From: Reyranella sp.
GTDB lineage: Bacteria; Pseudomonadota; Alphaproteobacteria; Reyranellales; Reyranellaceae
Assembly (NCBI GenBank): GCA_016780605.1
Contig: JADHLS010000446.1
Span: 1 to 5,418 of the forward strand
Direction: 5' to 3'
DNA length: 5,418 nucleotides
Below the pieces are notes generated by a model. It saw only the letters and a list, made by a program, of their open reading frames with translations, was not told the DNA's origin and made no database searches. A program made the position numbers and the translations under genes. Of this stretch, positions 1 through 5,418 are shown one piece after another (within the stretch, counting starts at the first letter, position 1; each line of letters starts with the position of its first letter).

Positions 1-229
1 CAGCCAAATGGTCGACCGCCTGTTTAGGCTGGGCCTGCTGACGCGTGTCGAGGACGCCGAGGACCGCCGCCGCAAGCGGCTGGCGACGACGCCACGCGCC
101 GACACGCTGCTCGACAAGCTGACGCGCGCCCGCGCGGCGGAGTACGGCAAGGGCACGGCGCGGCTGTCGCCGGCGGTGCGGCGCGAGCTTGCGGCCGCGC
201 TTCAGAAGGCGGTCCGCGAGTTGTCCTGA
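1..229 (+). CDS. MarR-family transcriptional regulator, C-terminal part (5' end outside the window)
   Basis: Partial gene: the reading frame is open from base 2 and ends at TGA 227-229, leaving 75 visible codons. The ATG at base 8 is probably internal, since the visible text begins inside the DNA-binding domain. The segment VDRLFRLGLLTR followed by the charged wing VEDAEDRRRKRLATTP matches the end of the recognition helix and the beta-wing of MarR winged-helix proteins (family pattern: RLe..GLv.R..d..DrR...v.LT). The rest, rich in Ala, Arg and Leu, fits the C-terminal dimerisation helix. MarR proteins are cytoplasmic dimeric repressors or activators that usually respond to small, often aromatic, ligands and often control the adjacent gene. 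The gene lies 25 bp upstream of the molybdenum hydroxylase gene on the same strand, so co-transcription and control of that gene are likely but inferred. The ligand cannot be read from this fragment. Confidence 0.85.
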   Translation, partial: SQMVDRLFRLGLLTRVEDAEDRRRKRLATTPRADTLLDKLTRARAAEYGKGTARLSPAVRRELAAALQKAVRELS

Positions 230-254
230 GCGGCGCATTGGGCGACAAATCGGC

Positions 255-2558
255 ATGACTGACCAGCAGATCGGCCGCTCGCTGCGGCGCCTCGAGGACG
301 GCCGCTTCCTGATGGGCAGCGGCCGCTATGTCGACGACATCGCCGCTCCCGGCTGCCTGCACGGCCACGTCCTGCGCTCACCGCACGCTCACGCGCTGAT
401 AAAATCGATCGACGTTTCAGTCGCTGCCGGTTTGGCCGGCGTGCATGCCGTCTACACCCACGCCGATCTCGCGGCGGCCGGGCTTGGTCACATGCCCTGC
501 ATGGCCGCGGTGAAGCCGCTGATCGTGCCGCCGCGCCCGGCGCTGGCGAACGGCCGCGTTCGCCATGTCGGCGATCCTGTGGCCTTCGTCGTTGCCGACA
601 CTGCCGAGGCAGCGCGGGAGGCGGCCGAGCTGATCGAGGTCGACTATGAATCCCTCGACGCTGTCGTCGATGGTATCGCCGCATTGGCCTCGAACGCACC
701 GGCGATCTGGGACGAGGCGCCGGGCAACCTTTCGTACCATGTCCAGCGCGGCGATGCCTCGGCGGTGGCCGAGGCGATGAGGCGGGCAGCGCACATCGTC
801 GAGGTCGAGCTGATGAACAACCGCGTCATCGTCACACCGATCGAGCCGCGCGCCGGCATCGCCCGCTACGACGCCGCGACCGATACGATGGACCTCGAAT
901 TGACGGGGCAGGGCCTGCATGGCATCCGCCGCCAGCTGGCCGAGTTCGTTTTCAAGGTGCCGCTCGACCGCATCCAGCTGCACGCGCCCGACGTCGGCGG
1001 CGGCTTCGGCATGAAGAACTTCCTCTATCCCGAATGGATCGTGCTGCTGTTCGCCGCCCGCCAGCTCGGCAAGCCCGTGCGCTGGTTGGCCGATCGCGCC
1101 GAGGAGTTCGTCATGGGCGCGCAAGGGCGCGACATCGCGTCGACGGCCAGGCTCGCGCTCGACGCGACGGGCCGCTTTCTTGCGCTCGATGTCAGGATGG
1201 TCGCCAACCTCGGCGCGTACCTATCGGCCAACGGCCCCGGCGCCTCGGTCGTCGCGGCATCGACGGCGCAGGGCGGAGTCTATGACATCCCGTCGATAGC
1301 GGTCGACGTGCGCGGTGCCTTCACCAACACCGTGCCGGTCGACGCCTATCGCGGCGCCGGCAAGCCTGAAGCCAACTACATCATCGAGCGTGCCATCGAG
1401 GCGGCGGCGCGCACGCTCGGTCGCGATCCTGCCGAGCTGCGCCGGCAGAACCTGATCGCGTCGTTTCCGCACCGCACGGCGCTCGGCATGGCGATCGACT
1501 CCGGCGGCTTCGTCGCCAATCTCGACGCTGCCGTGGCGCGAGCAGACACGGCGGGCTTTGCCTCGCGCCGTGAGGCCAGCAAGGCCAGGGGCCGCTTGCG
1601 CGGCATCGGTGTCGGCTGCTTCCTCGAGACGTCGCGCGGCGCGCCCAACGAAGGCGCCGAAGTGCGCGTCGAGGGCGACGGCAAGGTCATGGTTGCCGTC
1701 GGCACGGAATCCAACGGTCAGGGCCACGAGACGGCCTATGCGCAGATCGCCGCCGACCGGCTGGGCGTGCCGATCGAGGCCATCCGTTACGTGCAGGCGG
1801 ATACGCGCCAGGTGAAAAGCGGCGCCGGCCATGGCGGCGCGCGCTCCATGCACATGGGCGGCGCGGCCGTGGTCAAGGCGATCGATGCCACGCTCGCCAA
1901 GGCGCGCAAGCTCGCGGCGCATCTGTTGCAGGCGTCGGAGGGAGAGCTGGTCTTCGCCGGCGGCCGCTTCGCCGTGAAAGGCAGCGACCGCGCCATCGCT
2001 TTACCAGCATTGGCCCGCAGCGCCGAGGATCCCGCCAGCCTGCCGGACGGCATGGCCAAGGGGCTTGGCGAGCATGTGATGAACATGACCGACGTCTTCA
2101 CCTTCCCCAGCGGCTGCCATGTCGCCGAGGTCGAGATCGATCCCGAGACCGGCGCGGTCGAGCTGGTCCGCTACACCGCGGTCGACGACTACGGCCGGCT
2201 GATCAATCCGTTGCTGACCGAAGGCCAGGTGCAGGGCGGCGTCACCCAGGGCATCGGCCAGGCGATGCTGGAGCACACGGTGTACGATCCGTCGTCGGGC
2301 CAGCTGCTGAGCGGCTCCCTGATGGACTACGCCCTGCCGCGCGCCGCCGACTTGCCCGCGTTCGACATCACGCTCATCGAACGTCCGACGCAGGCCAATC
2401 CGCTCGGCGTCAAAGGCTCCGGCCAGGCGGGCTGCATTTCCGCACCCCAGACCGTCATGGCGGCGATCCTCGACGCGCTGCGGCCGGCGGGCGTGCAGGC
2501 GCTCGACATGCCGGCGACGCCAGAGCGTGTGTGGCGGGCGCTGGACGCGGTTCGCTAA
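255..2558 (+). CDS. Xanthine dehydrogenase-family molybdopterin-binding (large) subunit, CoxL-like form II
   Basis: 767 aa, close to the usual 750-800 for separate large subunits of molybdenum hydroxylases, which hydroxylate aldehydes, purines, N-heterocycles or similar substrates using water. An N-terminal alpha/beta hammerhead domain lies at about residues 6-135 (GSGRYVDDI at 21-29, LRSPHAHA at 40-47). Molybdenum-cofactor domain 1 follows at about 150-400: EPRAGIARYD at 198-207, Gln219 where the family has a Mo-proximal Gln, DVGGGFGMKN at 246-255, and the active-site loop AYRGAGKPE at 364-372. Domain 2 covers about 450-745, with GTESNGQGHETAYAQ at 483-497 and NPLGVKGSGQAG at 715-726. The loop is the AYRGAG type, not AYRCSFR of true CO dehydrogenases, so CO oxidation is unlikely and the substrate is unknown. 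Position 724, normally the catalytic Glu (G.GE), is Gln. I chose ATG 255 because the family N-terminus (IGRSLRRLEDGRFL) begins right after it; the frame extends back to ATG 189, but that would overlap the regulator gene. Only a weak GGG (240-242) precedes it. No 2Fe-2S or FAD subunit gene adjoins it here. Confidence 0.93.
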   Translation: MTDQQIGRSLRRLEDGRFLMGSGRYVDDIAAPGCLHGHVLRSPHAHALIKSIDVSVAAGLAGVHAVYTHADLAAAGLGHMPCMAAVKPLIVPPRPALANGRVRHVGDPVAFVVADTAEAAREAAELIEVDYESLDAVVDGIAALASNAPAIWDEAPGNLSYHVQRGDASAVAEAMRRAAHIVEVELMNNRVIVTPIEPRAGIARYDAATDTMDLELTGQGLHGIRRQLAEFVFKVPLDRIQLHAPDVGGGFGMKNFLYPEWIVLLFAARQLGKPVRWLADRAEEFVMGAQGRDIASTARLALDATGRFLALDVRMVANLGAYLSANGPGASVVAASTAQGGVYDIPSIAVDVRGAFTNTVPVDAYRGAGKPEANYIIERAIEAAARTLGRDPAELRRQNLIASFPHRTALGMAIDSGGFVANLDAAVARADTAGFASRREASKARGRLRGIGVGCFLETSRGAPNEGAEVRVEGDGKVMVAVGTESNGQGHETAYAQIAADRLGVPIEAIRYVQADTRQVKSGAGHGGARSMHMGGAAVVKAIDATLAKARKLAAHLLQASEGELVFAGGRFAVKGSDRAIALPALARSAEDPASLPDGMAKGLGEHVMNMTDVFTFPSGCHVAEVEIDPETGAVELVRYTAVDDYGRLINPLLTEGQVQGGVTQGIGQAMLEHTVYDPSSGQLLSGSLMDYALPRAADLPAFDITLIERPTQANPLGVKGSGQAGCISAPQTVMAAILDALRPAGVQALDMPATPERVWRALDAVR

Positions 2559-4153
2559 CCTACCGTCACGGGCGAGAAATCGACATACCAGCTCTTGGGG
2601 TGCACGTAGCCTTTGACCTTGCTGGAGATGGCGTTGGGCCACACGTCGTGGACCACCCAGACGAACACCGCGTCGTCGACCATCTTGGTGTTGATCTTTG
2701 CCAACACCTTGTCGAGCTCCTTCGGGTCCGAGGTGCTGCGCGCCTCCTTGGCCAGCCGGTCGAACTCGGGATCGTTGATGTAGCCCCAGTTGGAGCCCTT
2801 GGGCGGCACCTGCTGGCTGTCGACGAAGCGCATGAAGGCGTTGTGCGGGTCCATGGTGTTCCAGCTGACATTGATGGCGCCGAACGGCTGGCCCTCCGGC
2901 GCCTTGGCGCCCTGCCGCATCAGGTTCAGAAGCGCATTCCAGTCCATGACCTGGAACTCGACCTCGATGCCGACCTCGGCCCATTGCTGCTGGACGGCCT
3001 CGTTCATGATCAGCGGATACATCTGCCCTGAGCCCGAGGTCGAGATCGCAATCTTGGTCTTGAGCTTCTTGTTGGGGCCGTAGCCCGCCTCGGCCAGCAG
3101 CTTCTTGGCTTCGGCCGGATCGTACTTGATCTTGAACGATGGCGCGCCGAACCAGGGATGATCCGGCGGCACGCAACCGACCGCGGGCACGGCGAGGCCG
3201 TTCAGCACCTTGACACTGGCATCGCGGTCGATCGCGAGGTTCATTGCCTTGCGCACGCGAATGTCGGCCGTCGGCGCGCCCGGCACCATGCTGAGCGTGT
3301 AAGGCCACATGTGCGGGATGGCGTTGGTTTCGATCTTGCAGCCGGCTGCCCGGAGCTTGTCGAGCGAGTCGGGCGCCGGCGCTTCGATCCAGTCGACGCG
3401 GCCCGACAGCAGCGCCGCCGAGCGCGTCGACACGTCGGGAATGGGCAGCAGCACCAGGCGCTCCGACTTCGGGATACGGTCCTTGTTCCAGTAGTCGCTG
3501 TTGCGCTCGAGCTCGGCCCGCTCGCGTGGCGCCCAAGCCTTCATCTTCCACGGGCCGGTGCCCGAGGGCGACTTGCGATAGGCCTGCCAGTCGCGGCCGA
3601 CCTTCTCGAAGTTGTCGGCGCTGGCGATCGGGAAGCGGTTCAGCAGCGACGGCATCACCGTGTCGACGCCGCTGGTCTGCAGCTCGACCTTGTAGTCGTC
3701 GATCTTGCGGTAGCCGGCGACCGGCCAGACCGCGGCGATCAGCACGCTGCGCCCCAGCCGATCGAAGGCCGGCGACTTGTCGTTCAGCGTGCGGTCGAGG
3801 CTGAAGATCACGTCGTCGGCCGTGAAGGGCGCGCCATGATGGAACTTCACGCCCTGGCGCAGCTCGAAGATCCATTTCGTCGGATCGGCCGGGTCCTGGT
3901 ACCACTTGGTCGCAAGGCCGGGCACCAGCTTGGCGGGCTCGCTCGCCGAGGAAAGGTCCCACGCCACCAGCGGATCGTAGAGCGTATAGCCCATGAAGCG
4001 GATGCCCTCGGTGCCCTGATCGGGCGCGCCGTCGGTCACCGGGATGTCGGCCAGGGTCATGGCGATGCGCAGAGTCGAGGGTTGTTGCGCCTCGGCGCCG
4101 CGGGCGAAGGGCAGGGCGGCGCTGGCAAGCAGAGCGGTGCGGCGCGTGAGCAT
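2555..4153 (-). CDS. ABC transporter substrate-binding protein, family 5 (peptide/nickel/opine type)
   Basis: 532 aa, the normal size for SBP_bac_5 receptors (DppA/OppA/NikA relatives), which bind oligopeptides, glycosides, opines or similar solutes in the periplasm and pass them to an ABC permease. The N-terminus MLTRRTALLASAALPFA, then AEA-Q, is a short signal peptide with a twin-arginine-like T-R-R-x-x-L-L start and a likely cleavage after Ala22, so Tat export is possible. Family hallmarks are LVPGLATKW at 76-84, WIFELRQGVKFHHGAPFTAD at 94-113 with DVIFSLDRT following, GTGPWKMKAW at 198-207, ADIRVRKAMNLAIDRD at 296-311, and YDPAEAKKLLAEAGY at 344-358. The C-terminal lobe runs to PVTVG and stop TAG (2557-2555). 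ATG 4153-4151 is chosen because AGGAGG sits 6 nt upstream and the signal peptide starts there; the frame remains open to ATG 4231, but that extension has no signal-peptide character. The stop overlaps the convergent hydroxylase gene. No permease or ATPase gene is next to it in the window. The ligand cannot be predicted. Confidence 0.95.
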   Translation of the reverse strand: MLTRRTALLASAALPFARGAEAQQPSTLRIAMTLADIPVTDGAPDQGTEGIRFMGYTLYDPLVAWDLSSASEPAKLVPGLATKWYQDPADPTKWIFELRQGVKFHHGAPFTADDVIFSLDRTLNDKSPAFDRLGRSVLIAAVWPVAGYRKIDDYKVELQTSGVDTVMPSLLNRFPIASADNFEKVGRDWQAYRKSPSGTGPWKMKAWAPRERAELERNSDYWNKDRIPKSERLVLLPIPDVSTRSAALLSGRVDWIEAPAPDSLDKLRAAGCKIETNAIPHMWPYTLSMVPGAPTADIRVRKAMNLAIDRDASVKVLNGLAVPAVGCVPPDHPWFGAPSFKIKYDPAEAKKLLAEAGYGPNKKLKTKIAISTSGSGQMYPLIMNEAVQQQWAEVGIEVEFQVMDWNALLNLMRQGAKAPEGQPFGAINVSWNTMDPHNAFMRFVDSQQVPPKGSNWGYINDPEFDRLAKEARSTSDPKELDKVLAKINTKMVDDAVFVWVVHDVWPNAISSKVKGYVHPKSWYVDFSPVTVG

Positions 4154-4159
4154 GCGAAT

Positions 4160-4165
4160 CCTCCT
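4160..4165 (-). promoter_or_regulatory. Shine-Dalgarno site of the substrate-binding protein gene
   Basis: Read on the minus strand this is AGGAGG, a full match to the anti-16S consensus, with a 6-nt spacer (ATTCGC) to the ATG at 4153-4151. It fixes the start of the substrate-binding protein and implies efficient translation. It is much stronger than anything in front of the other two starts in the window. Confidence 0.9.
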
Positions 4166-4188
4166 GGAAGTTCCGTCACACGAAGCAT

Positions 4189-4219
4189 GAAGCGCGCCAC
4201 CATGGACGGGGCACGCTTC
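4189..4219. repeat. Imperfect inverted repeat in the divergent promoter region (possible operator or mRNA hairpin)
   Basis: The left arm GAAGCGCGCC (4189-4198) pairs with the right arm GGCACGCTTC (4210-4219) at 9 of 10 positions; the one mismatch is C4195 against A4213. The intervening loop is 11 nt, and the arm centres are 21 bp apart, about two helical turns, which would suit a dimeric regulator bound to one DNA face. Transcribed rightwards, it could instead form a hairpin ending 20 nt before the amidase start. A chance occurrence is possible in GC-rich DNA. No T-run follows, so it does not look like an intrinsic terminator. Confidence 0.4.
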
Positions 4220-4239
4220 TTGCTGTTCCATCGCCCGTC

Positions 4240-5418
4240 ATGACTGCGCCCAACACGCTGACCGCCACCGAACTTGCGCACAAACTCGATGCCGGAGCGG
4301 TGACCGCCGAGGCAATCGTGCGCGCTCATCTCGACCGCATCGACCAGCGCGACGCCGACGTGCTTGCCTGGTCGCACCTCGCGCGCGAGGCTGCCCTGGC
4401 ACGGGCCAAGGTGCTCGATCGCGGACCACGCCAGGGCCTGCTGCACGGCATCCCGATGGGCGTGAAGGACATCATCGATTCCTTTGATCAGCCCACCGGC
4501 TACGGCTCGCCGATCTACCGCACGCACCAGCCGCTGGCCGATGCCGCGACCGTGGCGATGGCCAAGGCCGAGGGTGCGATCCTGCTCGGCAAGACCGTGA
4601 CCACCGAGTTCGCCAACCGCCATCCCGGCGTCACCAAGAACCCGCACAATCCGGCGCATACGCCGGGCGGTTCGTCATCCGGCTCGGCCGCCGCCGTTGC
4701 CGACTTCCAGGTGGTGCTGGGAACGGGCACGCAGACCGGCGGCTCGGTCATCCGGCCGGGCGCGTTCTGCGGGGTCGTGGCCTACAAGCCGACCTATGGC
4801 TACTTCGCGCCGGCCGGCATGAAGGCCAACACCGAATGGCTGGACACGATCGGCGCCTATGCCCGCAGCATCGAGGACATCGCGCTGTTCCGCGCCGCGC
4901 TGATGGCGATGCCCTACGTGCCGATCAGAAAGCTCGACAAGCCGCCGCGCGTCGCCGTGTGCTTCACGCATCACAAGGCCGAGCTTTCGCCCGAGGGCGC
5001 CAAGGCGGTGAACGACGCGGCCGCGCTGCTCGCCAAGGCGGGCGCCTCGGTGACGGAGATGGAGCTGCCCGCCCCGGTGCGCGACATGACCAAGGGGCAG
5101 CGCACGCTGAGCGCCTTCGACGGCCCGCGCGCTCATGCCGACGAAGCGCGCCGGTCCTACGAGCTGCTGAGCGAGAGCCTCAGGAAGGACAAGCTCGCTG
5201 CCGGCGCCAAGATCGACTACGCGACCTGGGTCGCCGCCCGCAAGCTCGGCGAGAAGGGCCGCGCCGCCGTCGATGCGCTGTTCGACGACATCGACGTCAT
5301 CCTGACGGCGCCGGCGCCCGGTGAGGCGCCGGTCGGCCTCGCGACCACGGGCAAGGCGACGTTCAATCTGCTGTGGACCTATCTCTGGATGCCGTGCATC
5401 GGCTTGCCCTTTACCAAG
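4240..5418 (+). CDS. Amidase-signature family hydrolase (3' end outside the window)
   Basis: Open from ATG 4240-4242 to the window edge, 393 codons without a stop; amidase-signature enzymes usually have 400-500 residues, so perhaps a few dozen are missing. These are mostly cytoplasmic serine hydrolases that cleave amide bonds to acid plus ammonia or amine. The Ser-cisSer-Lys triad is visible: Lys76 in GIPMGVKD (70-77), Ser145 in TPGGSSSGSAAA (141-152), and nucleophile Ser169 in GTQTGGSVIRPGAFCG (163-178). The spacings (69 and 24 residues) equal those known for malonamidase E2 (Lys62, Ser131, Ser155). GAILLGKTVTTEF (112-124) and the final LWTYLWMPCIGLP also fit the family. No transamidosome or GatB partner is visible, so a catabolic amidase is more likely than GatA, but the substrate is unknown. 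The start gives a normal N-terminus (LTATELAHKLDAGAVTAEAI), though no good ribosome binding site precedes it; its ATG overlaps the TGA of a tiny upstream frame (4187-4243). The gene is divergent from the substrate-binding protein gene. Confidence 0.94.
   Translation, partial: MTAPNTLTATELAHKLDAGAVTAEAIVRAHLDRIDQRDADVLAWSHLAREAALARAKVLDRGPRQGLLHGIPMGVKDIIDSFDQPTGYGSPIYRTHQPLADAATVAMAKAEGAILLGKTVTTEFANRHPGVTKNPHNPAHTPGGSSSGSAAAVADFQVVLGTGTQTGGSVIRPGAFCGVVAYKPTYGYFAPAGMKANTEWLDTIGAYARSIEDIALFRAALMAMPYVPIRKLDKPPRVAVCFTHHKAELSPEGAKAVNDAAALLAKAGASVTEMELPAPVRDMTKGQRTLSAFDGPRAHADEARRSYELLSESLRKDKLAAGAKIDYATWVAARKLGEKGRAAVDALFDDIDVILTAPAPGEAPVGLATTGKATFNLLWTYLWMPCIGLPFTK

Larger units (their letters stand above)
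4154..4239. promoter_or_regulatory. Divergent intergenic region between the substrate-binding protein and amidase genes
   Basis: These 86 bases separate two genes that point away from each other, so they should hold both promoters or parts of them. I see no convincing sigma70 -35/-10 pair on either strand; alphaproteobacterial promoters are often too degenerate to call by eye. The region holds the minus-strand ribosome binding site (4160-4165) and an imperfect inverted repeat (4189-4219). No good Shine-Dalgarno sequence precedes the amidase ATG. The promoter role is inferred from gene orientation alone. Confidence 0.55.

Noticed and set aside
189..254. In-frame upstream ATG at 189 that would extend the molybdenum subunit by 22 residues
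   Set aside because: It overlaps the end of the MarR gene by 41 bases, adds an Arg/Cys-rich stretch unlike the family, and the conserved N-terminus begins right after ATG 255.
417..1124. 235-codon minus-strand frame (and a similar one at 1221-1922) antisense to the hydroxylase
   Set aside because: Both lie wholly within a well-supported gene, have no recognisable domain and no ribosome binding site that I could see.
1335..1370. Annotation of the large subunit as a true CO dehydrogenase (CoxL)
   Set aside because: The active-site loop is AYRGAGK and lacks the AYRCSFR motif with the Cys that binds copper in form I CO dehydrogenases.
2540..2600. Bidirectional terminator between the convergent genes
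   Set aside because: The stop codons overlap and I could not find a GC-rich stem with a T-run on either strand near the junction.
2001..3962. 653-codon open frame on the minus strand
   Set aside because: It runs out of frame within the substrate-binding protein and then antisense through the hydroxylase; its low-complexity Arg/Gly/Ala-rich translation matches no family I recognise. Long shadow frames are expected at this GC content.
4154..4231. In-frame upstream start at 4231 that would extend the substrate-binding protein by 26 residues
   Set aside because: The extension would bury the signal peptide internally, and the strong AGGAGG sits just before ATG 4153.
3158..4243. 361-codon open frame on the plus strand, antisense to the substrate-binding protein
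   Set aside because: The translation is rich in Arg, His, Val and Asp, typical of an antisense shadow, and the opposite strand encodes a clear complete family 5 receptor.
4240..5418. Annotation of the amidase as GatA of the Glu-tRNA(Gln) amidotransferase
   Set aside because: No gatB or gatC neighbour is present, and the nucleophile motif is GTQTGGSVIRPGAF, not the DTGGSIR form usual in GatA; a stand-alone amidase fits better.

Overview
This is a GC-rich window (roughly two thirds G+C by eye) with tightly packed genes. It most likely comes from an alphaproteobacterium, for example a soil or water member of the Rhodospirillales or Hyphomicrobiales. That placement is an inference from the base composition, the codon use, the short twin-arginine-like leader on the substrate-binding protein and the mix of gene families. 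No rRNA or other marker gene is present to confirm it.

Layout from left to right. The 3' end of a MarR-family regulator (+, 2-229, cut by the window edge) is followed 25 bp later by a complete molybdopterin-binding large subunit of the xanthine dehydrogenase / CO dehydrogenase-like family (+, 255-2558). Its stop codon overlaps the stop codon of a convergent gene, a family 5 (peptide/nickel/opine type) ABC-transporter substrate-binding protein (-, 2555-4153). This gene has a near-perfect ribosome binding site. An 86-bp divergent intergenic region (4154-4239), carrying an imperfect inverted repeat, separates it from an amidase-signature hydrolase (+, 4240 to beyond the window end). There is no gene-free stretch over 300 bases, and I saw no RNA gene, insertion sequence, CRISPR array or convincing terminator.

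The set looks like a small catabolic locus: a regulator, an oxidative molybdenum hydroxylase subunit, a periplasmic solute receptor and an amide-bond hydrolase. A plausible but unproven reading is uptake of an amide- or peptide-like (or N-heterocyclic) compound, amide hydrolysis and hydroxylation. The main oddities are in the molybdenum subunit. The position normally held by the catalytic glutamate near the C-terminus is a glutamine (Gln724), and the gene has no adjacent 2Fe-2S or FAD subunit genes within the window. The substrate-binding protein likewise has no adjacent permease or ATPase genes here.

Nothing here amounts to a clearly new biological system. The findings are specific points that deserve checking.
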